Assembly (NCBI GenBank): GCA_025618425.1 | Contig: CM046841.1 | Span: 5,023,239 to 5,087,238, forward strand | Origin: Heliocidaris tuberculata | Taxonomy: Eukaryota; Echinodermata; Echinoidea; Camarodonta; Echinometridae | Length of the DNA: 64,000 nt | Direction: 5' to 3' | Shown here: piece by piece, positions 56,010-64,000 of the stretch | How the letters are laid out: the number at the start of each line of letters is the position of its first letter | Position numbering within the stretch: the first letter of the stretch is position 1 | Notes under the pieces: generated by a model | Told to the model about the DNA's origin: nothing | Databases searched by the model: none | The model's input: only the letters and a program-made list of their open reading frames with translations | Made by a program: the position numbers and the translations under genes

Positions 56010-59000
56010 TAGGCCATGGGCCGAGCCTCAAAATTCTTCAGTTCCGTAGTCCACATCTGGGAAGTACTTTATTTTGTCATAAATGATTAATGGACATATA
56101 TCTAAGAGCATTGGTGAATGTTCCCATTTGCAGATTTTGGGCATATTTTCACAATTTTGATATAAAGTTGCTACAATTAGCAGACAGCTTTCCTGCAATG
56201 ATGATGTCATATCTGCTCCTTAAGTGACCAATCACAGCTGGGCTATTAGAGACCTGAGTACAAATGGCCAATCACAACCCCTGTACTCTGAGTGTTTGTG
56301 TGCATGTACCATGTCTGCCACACAGAGCATCTTATACCATGACCACTGAATCAAGCGATTCACCAACAAAACTAAGATTGAGAGGGCCAGGAAGAAGCAA
56401 GAAAGAGCAGAACATGAAGGTATTTGATTAGAGTTATGTTTTTGTGTATTTGGGGAAAGCATTATTATGAACAGTCTAATTTTCACCAGGTTTTATTTGC
56501 ATGAACCGTAAGCCCAACTTTTCAACTACCAGTCCCATGCATTGGTATTTGTGTTGTGGATTGACTCCTTTAGTTTAGTTTGACTTTTTGCGTGGGCTTA
56601 ACTAAAAAATCAGTTGAATTTACCCACAAATAATTATTTCCTTTATAGGATATCACAGCATTGTAGGAAGACTGTTTTATTATGAAAATATGAATGTCTA
56701 AACAACCATTTTTATTATGAATTAAGCAGTCACTTTCTAGCAAAGCTATGCATGATTGATACAATTAATCACTTATAATACAGTAGAAGCTTGTACTCCG
56801 CATTAGATTTTACAGGTGAATAGGCTTCATTAGCTTTTGTATGTGTTAGCAGGCTATGGTCCATTCTAGATCATCAAGAGTGTTTGTAAATCGAAGTATC
56901 CAGCACAGTGAATTTTATCAAAAATTAAAATAGGCAACATGAATGTACAGTTATGTGTCATGCTTATATTCCTGCATTGTATTTCATGTAAGGTCACAGA
57001 GAGAGAGAGAGAGAAAGGGGGGGGGGTTGGGTTGGAGGGCATGTGCTTGTATCCAGGATAAACAGGAGATTAACCTTCAGAGGCCTTTTATTTCGTAAAT
57101 CTCAAACATTTTATCTCTTGTATTTAGTTATTCTATTTTCATTATTAGGTCAATTATTCAGTATTAAGTAACCGGGGGGGGGGGGGGGGGGGGGCTTGCC
57201 GGTACATGTGCAAGTAGAGCTGTATGTGCGACAATGATGGCTGTGTGTAAATAAAAAAGAGAATGGGTACAACTGGTATGAAATTTGGATTGAAATATCT
57301 TGCTGATTGTGGAATTCATTACAGGTCAATTATTTAGTAGTAGCATAAATTACCCGTGGCACCTGGGGGGGGGGGGGGGTCTTCTCCTGTGTACAGCCCA
57401 AGTACCCATTCACAGTAAAAGGCAAGTAGTTTAGTGATGAAATTGAGGGGGGGGGGGAGAACTTGAATATCATTACGGAGTGAAATCAAAATCTAACCGT
57501 ATACAATGGAAAACAAAATGTATTGTAACATGGTGTATTTAGTAAGCAGTCAAGAGGCAGTTATGGTAATATAGAAATATTATCATTACATGTATTAAGT
57601 CAAAAATAAATGTGTAAGTACATGTACCCTACAATGTACAACAGATTGCATTTGTTTGTAGTTCTTCAATTAAAGGTTGCTCAATCATGTATAGTGGAAT
57701 GTTGAAAGAAGCGAGAGAGGGAGAGAGTGAGAGAGAAAGAGAGAGAAGGATACAGCGGGAAACATTGCCTGGGGAAAATGAGAGAGAGAGAGAGAGAAAC
57801 AGTGGAAAAATGAGAGAGAGAGAGGGAGAAACAGCCAGTGAAACAGCCAGTGAAACAGCCAGTGGGAAAAATGAGAGAGACTCATAGACAGTCAGAAAAT
57901 GATAGAAAGAGAGAAAGAGAGAGAGAGAGAGAGATACAGCCACAGTGGGAAAAATGAGAGTGAGAGAGAGAAAAAAAAATAGACATGCAGGGGGATAGAT
58001 AGAAATTATAAAGAATACAGGAGAGAGAGAGGGGGGGGGGGGGGAGCTGTTGTGATGAAAAGTGATAAGATTTGTGTAGTGCTTCCACTGGCATGTTTAG
58101 ATTTCTGATATATTTTTTTCCTGGTAGGTTAAGTAGTTATGCATTGAAGGAATTGATAAAAATGTTAGAACATGCACTGAAAATGCATATCGTATGGAAC
58201 TCGTGCACCTTTAAAACGATATATGGGCTATTAGAATACAAAATTCAGTTTCATTCAAATAAATAACAATATCGACATGTGTATGTTAGATTATGTCTTT
58301 TTTTATATAGAAATGTAAAGCACAATGTACAAAATATAAACACGTCAACTAAGGGCAAGATATGGTACAGTATACGGATGAAAAGATCATGATTTTGAGA
58401 TGGCATGTTATCATTAATGTAAAAAGAAACTACTGTATAAGCCATAAATTTCGTGGCCATAAATTTTCGCAAATAGGACTAACAGACTATTTCGCGAGTA
58501 GTTGAATTCGCGGTCGGAAAATTCTCAAATCTACAAATAGCGGTGATGATGTACTTTTGCAAAGCGAAGTGGTGAATTTCTGACCAGGAGACAACAAATT
58601 CAACCGACTTCTAATGTTGGCAATATTTTGGAGTGTTGTTAAATTTGGGACCCTCTCATGATGCGGGAAATTCGCGAAAATAAAACCCCCGCGAAATATA
58701 GGCGTATACAGTACTCTGTACGTCTGTTATAAATTAGATACACTGTATTGGTTGTTTAAGCGATAAACCATTTTTACTCTGTTATATTCATGTCTATATT
58801 CTTAATAAACATTCATATATATATACAACAGAGTGTTCTAAAACACATGTCAAACAAAATATAAACGTGTCATCAGAATATATGAGATGGCATGTTATGT
58901 GAAAACAAAGCACTATGAATTTGTATTATGGATACACTGCGAAGACGAATCTAGATCGAGAGTCAGATCGACGACATCGACATCGAAGCCGAAATATTTA

Positions 59001-60271
59001 GAGCCGTTCCCGATGTCCGGTGTGACTGAAATTCAGGTGCTAGTTGTACTTGTAGTTCTAGATTCAGGCGGGATGTGCATTAGCGCCGGCAATTTCTGAC
59101 TGTTGAACAATTTTCAGATTAGGTCTATACAACCATGCCATCGATTCACTGGACGGAAACACACTGAATGAAGGCCGAGTGCATGCAGTGTAGATCTACG
59201 CGCAACGCGACAGTTCATTCATCAGCAAAGCATACCGTACGTGTAATGTATATGCCTTTGTAATTTCGCTGAGCCGAAAAAGGTCGAAAAGACTGGGAAT
59301 TTCGAAGCTTTACTCGGGGCCTGCCAAAGAAAGTTACGATACGAATTGTAAAAACCTTTTGAATAATGCGACCAAAATACCACAAACAACCCCTTTCATG
59401 ACAATCTGGGAACAATATAACCACGTTTACAAAAAAACCCAGATCGATTGAGTGCAAAATCACCGAGAAAAGCGCCGTCAAACAAACGGAAGGACAGACA
59501 GATCTGAGCTTAGCCAAATTATAGTAAGGATAAATTGGGGGGGGGGGGGGGGGGGGGGCTTGCCTGCATATTTGTAAGTACATGTCGATCATTAAAGGAT
59601 GGATGTGTGTAAATGAAGAGAGAATGGGCACATTATGAAAATTTTGATAGAAAACATCTTATTTTGTGTGATACATATTAACTACACATATCATTTATGT
59701 TGTTTCACTTCATGGATGTGTATGTGTGTATTTGTTTGTTGTTTTTTTTTTCGGGGGGGTGGCTGATGGGTGAACTGATTAGGATGGGGAGGGGTATAGG
59801 GCAACAGACAGACACTGTCCCTTTAGACAAAGCAAATACATGTATAATTATGCTGATGATTTAATGAGACATTGATCACATACATGTATACTTGGTTTCT
59901 GTAAGGATTACTGTAAGGTATTAATCAATATGCAAATTGAATTTTATATGATTGACCATCATTACATGACATCACATTGCTCAAAATACCATCTCTGTGC
60001 CTAAAGACTATATCTGCTGCAAATTATTTGAAGAAATACCTCTCTGTTTCATGGTTGCTAAGGTAAAAATGTCCCTAGCAACCAATTCTTTACTTTTTCT
60101 TTGTTTTCCGCCATTTCTACTTAATGCCCAAGTTTCAAACGTGGGAACATGTCATTTTTGTTTCGGATACATGTTTTGAACATATCCAGCATATTTTTAG
60201 GTACTTCCCAGAGATGGACCACGGAACTCAAAAACTAAGCAAGAAAACAGGCCTCGGCCCATGGTCTACAT
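56007..60271. mobile_element. 4.26-kb TIR element nested in the recombinase gene
   Basis: Element 56010-60268. Ends TAGGCCATGGGCCGAG and (complement) TAGACCATGGGCCGAG match 15/16, with weaker similarity further in (AGTTCCGTRGTCC, CTGGGAAGTAC). CAT flanks both sides (56007-56009 and 60269-60271) and exists once in copy 1, so it is a 3-bp target duplication. The interior has GA-rich arrays, G-runs and no recognisable transposase; superfamily undetermined. Confidence 0.8.
57700..58041. repeat. (GA)n-rich array with GAAACAGCCAGT units
   Basis: Polypurine GAGAGA runs punctuated by three tandem AAACAGCCAGTG copies at about 57829-57864, ending in a G13 run. Confidence 0.85.
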
Positions 60272-60584
60272 GTGTCCAGTACGAGCCATGGAAGATTACC
60301 TATCTATCCGTAGTGGTACTAGGGTCGCCTTTTTTCGGCATTTCGACACGCAGCCGTTAACGAGGCATGAGTTCAGTGGAAAGTTGAAGCGAGTGATAAA
60401 CTTTATCGGTTTACCTGTTGCCTTCTATTCCTCTCATTCCTTTCGTATTGGGGCCGCAACGTCTGCCGCGATGGCGGGCGTACCTGATATTTGCACCCAA
60501 AATATGGGCCGGTGGGTTTCTAACACTCACCGGCGATATATCCGTGCTGACACGACCGTGCTAAGCGGCCATTTAATTAATTGA
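60269..60584 (+). pseudogene. Tyrosine recombinase, C-terminal catalytic fragment
   Basis: In-frame through CPVRAMEDYLSIRSGTRVAF, HSFRIGAATSAAMAGVPD (HxxR), GRWVSN and RRYIRA (tyrosine nucleophile), stop after GHLIN. Unlike copy 1 it has no frameshift here, so it shows the ancestral frame. It is cut from its N-terminal part by the nested element. Confidence 0.88.
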
Positions 60585-61259
60585 ATTGTACTTGGGTAGA
60601 GTTCTCTTAATATCTCTTTTCCAGTTTCCCACAGCGACATATAAAAGAGGTAAAGAATGGGGCTTTCTGAAGGAGCTGTATATGTAAGCTTTACTCACGT
60701 GTCCACAGTCCTCCCTGCTGCTTGCCTTTTTCTCTTTTATATCTCCCATTGCAGTTAAACGATGGGCTAGTGTCATCACACACAAGTTTGATTATGCCTT
60801 CTACTGGAAGCTTGTTTTATTTTGGGACATCCACGCTAGTTCGGCACGCGACCTAACAACTGACCTTTGGGTCAACGCACTATTTGATGAGGCCGAGGCG
60901 CTTTACAGAGGTAGCGGATAACGAGGTTTTGAAAACTGTCACGAATCAAACATTCCGTCCAACTCTGACATAATCATTCACATCAAAAGACCAGCAGAAC
61001 AACCCCCAATACCGTCACAATCGGACCATAAAAGATTACAACTGAGGAGGCCATGGTTGTGTCTCAATGTTTTCGATAGCGAACCTTTTATTATCCGTAG
61101 TTTCCTCCCCAGGCGCACGCAGGCGCGTCACAAATACTCATTGAATGAACATGTTGAATGAAAGCTGGTATCTACGAACACTTAACAATTTTAGTCGGCC
61201 AGTGCTAGCTCTTATTTATATTGGGCCAAGCCTCGCTCGCATCTGTATTGAGAAGTCCC

Positions 61260-62335
61260 TGGATTTAAAATACAAATAAAAATAAATATAATAAATAAAT
61301 AAATAAAATAAGCTAGAACCCTTCCGGGGCACCTGGAGCTTAGTGCCGGAAGTAAAGAAAAAAGGGGGGGGGGGGGTAGAATGATAAAGCCTCACCTTTT
61401 AGAGTACTAGAAAGCTGATCGCAATGGTAAGTTTGATTGTCGTGGAGTGGGGGCAAAAATACTTCCCCCAATAAAAGGAAGCAAGCATCTGCTACATTGT
61501 GCCTATCAATACAAGAGGGAGGATGGTGACATGTGAGAAAATTTTGGTTTTAATGATGAAAGTTTGCATTTTAGAGCACTAATAAGCTTATTAAGCCTAT
61601 ACATCGTTGTAATGGAAAATTATTATTACATGTAATTTTCCTTTTCTGTTTTCTTGCGAGGGGGCACATCATTGGGGAAGGGAGGGGAAATCGTTTTTTG
61701 CCCCCAAATTCGAGGGCATGAGGGCTCTCATGCAAGTACAAAATGTAATTTTCTTTTTTTTTCATTTTCTTCTTCTGTAGTGATTGCCTGTCCGATCTTC
61801 TATTATACAAACAAAGGAAATGATTATCTTTCCCTCATTTTCAGTTTATGCAAAAGTGAAGATAATAGACCACAAACCACAGCCTACATGTCTTGAAAAA
61901 AGGCTTGAAATGAAATAGGGCACCCTAATATCAAGTTGGTTAGGCCTGTAAATGATGTTGGTATACGTGGAAAGACACGCATAATAATTATTAGTTCACG
62001 GGCCACAGAGCGTTTGAAAAAAGTGGGGGTAAGAGGTTGAGCATAAGTAAGAGCATAATATGCTATTATTAATATAAGCAAAGGGGAGTGTGTGCGTGTA
62101 TGTGTGTGGAGGGGAAGCCTGCACTCCCTAGCTAGATCAACCCCCCCCCCCCCCCCCCCCGGTTCAGCGACCCCTGAACTTGATCATGATGGAGCCATCC
62201 ATTTTCATAACAAAGAGGGGAATCCTGATAATCGGGATTTGATTTCCCAAACTCTCATATCCCACATCCCCTGTGTAGAGAATAGAAGCGGTCTCATTAA
62301 AAGAAAAAAAAATCCTGGAATTAGAACATTTCAAA
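61260..62335. other. No recognisable gene
   Basis: Unique-looking sequence with an AAATAAATAAAT run (about 61272-61312), a G12 tract (about 61364) and a C20 tract (about 62142-62160). No supported frame. Confidence 0.5.
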
Positions 62336-62342
62336 GAAGACG

Positions 62343-62471
62343 TGACGTATTGAACAAAGCACACGTAATTGAACAGACGTGACGTGACGTAAGGTCTTGA
62401 CAGAGTACACGAAATTGGGTACACGTCACGTAACGAGTAGACGTGACGTACCGTTTGGTTTTACGTGACGT
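62343..62471. promoter_or_regulatory. Cluster of six TGACGT half-sites
   Basis: TGACGT or its complement at 62343, 62380, 62385, 62423 (reverse), 62444 and 62466, mostly inside ACGTGACGT. These match CREB/ATF half-sites, but could equally be a decayed tandem repeat. Confidence 0.4.
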
Positions 62472-63049
62472 CTACTGGGTACGCGTACTAGTAGACGTAG
62501 GTAGACCCCGATGGCTTGCCATAGCTATCTCGATATCTTCCACATCAACATTTGGAAAGACTGTGCAAAACCATCATATGAATCATTTGGCCTGCACACC
62601 AAGCCAGCCCAAAGTATCAACCACCGCACTATCAGGCACGGTGAGCGGTGACCTGGTCTGCACTGATTGACCCGGCCGTAATTACTTATTCACGAAATAC
62701 ACGACTACATATGCAATTACATGTTACAAGAAAAAGTGGCTACTTAAATACCAATGTAATAATTAACTCATATTTTCCTAATTTTTCTTTCTTTAACCTG
62801 AGCAAATGACCTACCAGTTTAATTGGCAAAAAATGTTCAACAACTTGGTAACAATCATATAAAGCAAATATAACAACAACACAATTTTCAGGCTAAAATG
62901 TAACTAAAACATTTTCTTTTCTCATAAACGTTACACTATCGATCTCACATTAAGATAAAAATGTTATTTCAATGCGGTTATCGACCAAAACGATCATTTC
63001 TACACCAAAACTTTAGCTTTTCTACGAAACTAAACCCAATTTCGTTACA

Positions 63050-63081
<32 letters not shown>
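63050..63081. repeat. (TA)n microsatellite
   Basis: About 30 bp of TA. Confidence 0.9.
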
Positions 63082-63084
<3 letters not shown>

Positions 63085-63640
63085 TATTAAAAAGTTTCAC
63101 GTGTTGGATAATAAGAACAAGAAGAAGAAGAAAGAACTTGAAAACAATCAAGTGGTTCGCCATATGTATCCAACTGTTTATTTTTACTTAACAAAATTTT
63201 CTACCCGTGCCTCGTATGGCGTGCCCTTGGTGACATTAAGGTTCGATGGAAGAAAGATCGATCGAAAAACAGTTCGATGGTTAAAACATCGATCTTTTCC
63301 CTAGCGCTTGGTGCCAAAAAGGATCGATGCCAGAAAGATCGCACATTGAAGGGTTCGATGATCAAATCATGCATATATTTTCCATCGATGTTTGTATTCA
63401 CCAATCACAGGACGTAAAACAGCGGACAAATGATCCATCCATACCTACTGAACATCTATCGAAGAATTCTTAGAGAGATCAACAGATCGACAGTGTATTT
63501 CTGCAGTGTGCCGTTTTGACAAGAATGGTCGCTTGGGTTAGGGGTATAGTTAAAACCTTCGTTATTGAAGATTGAATTGGGCAGATCGATGTTACCAACA
63601 AGTAAGCTAATAAACAGTCCATTGGTTGTTTGATAGAGTA

Positions 63641-64000
63641 ACATTTCCTCTACGAAGAAAATCATCGATGTGTTGTAAAGAAAGATCGATGTCTTTTTGC
63701 AACTGGCGATGTAGTCTAAACTATCTTAGCACCGAATAATGTTTTTTTTTTACTTTCGCGTGTCTCGCAAGGAAGACTAGCTCCAAGAGGGCAACGTTTC
63801 TTCTACGAAGAAAATCATCGATCGATGTGTTGTAAAGAAAGATCGATGTCTTCTTGCAACGATGTAGTCTAAACTATCTTGGCAACGAATGATATGCGTT
63901 GTTTACTTTCGCGTGTCTCGCAAGGAAGACTAGCTCCAAGAGGGCAACGTTTCTTCTACGAAGAACATCATCGATCGATGTGTTGTAAAGAACGTATTCA
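63641..64000. repeat. About 154-bp tandem repeat, ATCGAT-rich, open at window end
   Basis: Units start near 63641, 63794 and 63948 (CTACGAAGAAAATCATCGAT; CTTTCGCGTGTCTCGCAAGG). The third unit runs off the window. Confidence 0.9.

Larger units (their letters stand above)
55669..61259 (+). mobile_element. Tyrosine-recombinase transposon, copy 2 (5'-truncated, interrupted)
   Basis: Plus strand. Similarity to copy 1 begins at GACGGATGTAGGCGCAG (55669), runs to 56009, resumes at 60269 after a nested 4.26-kb element, and ends GAAGTCCC at 61252-61259, the same terminal motif as copy 1. About 190 bp near 60935-61128 are present here but not in copy 1. Confidence 0.85.

Noticed and set aside
59215..59631. 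Minus-strand frame of 138 codons inside the 4.26-kb element
   Set aside because: Crosses a G21 run and has no transposase or other domain pattern.
53000..64000. Missing Sema-domain exons of plexin
   Set aside because: I looked for Sema signatures on the minus strand and found none; the region is transposons and simple repeats.

Overview
This window is eukaryotic, gene-poor and repeat-rich. It looks like a marine invertebrate deuterostome, most likely an echinoderm and possibly a sea urchin. That placement is an inference. It rests on intron sizes of about 0.5-5 kb, GT-AG splicing, the mix of transposons (tyrosine-recombinase elements, L2/CR1/Tx1-like retrotransposons, hAT and TTAA MITEs) and the many poly-G/poly-C and (TA)n tracts.

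One host gene is clear: a plexin (semaphorin receptor) on the minus strand. I reconstruct 34 exons between 52958 and 17593. Every junction has GT-AG boundaries and matching phase, giving a 1444-residue partial product followed by a stop. In order it covers the last part of the Sema domain, PSI1, a linker, PSI2, PSI3, the IPT repeats, one membrane span, and a cytoplasmic RasGAP-like region interrupted by a Rho-GTPase-binding domain. The 5' part (most of Sema and the signal peptide) is not recognisable up to 64000 and is probably beyond the right edge. Two features stand out: histidine replaces the conserved second GAP arginine (LPLRFW becomes LPLHYW), and a tetrabasic RRRR convertase-like site lies about 137 residues before the membrane span, which hints at a B-class plexin.

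Left flank (1-17.3 kb): a Tx1/L1-like retrotransposon remnant; a complete hAT MITE with an 8-bp target duplication and a truncated second copy; a cluster of six palindromic 21-bp motifs; a 2.2-kb tyrosine-recombinase transposon; a satellite of about 240-bp units holding an inserted MITE; and a TIR element carrying the ACGGGGTGAA motif.

The plexin introns carry fragments of L2-like and jockey/CR1-like retrotransposons, fold-back elements, a TTAA MITE, and a 2.2-kb DNA transposon with perfect 34-bp TIRs nested inside a retrotransposon and filled by a pyrimidine-rich minisatellite.

Right flank (53-64 kb, probably one long plexin intron): a second ACGGGGTGAA TIR element; a second, opposite-strand copy of the tyrosine-recombinase transposon split by a 4.26-kb TIR element with a 3-bp target duplication; a cluster of TGACGT sites; and an ATCGAT-rich tandem repeat running off the end.
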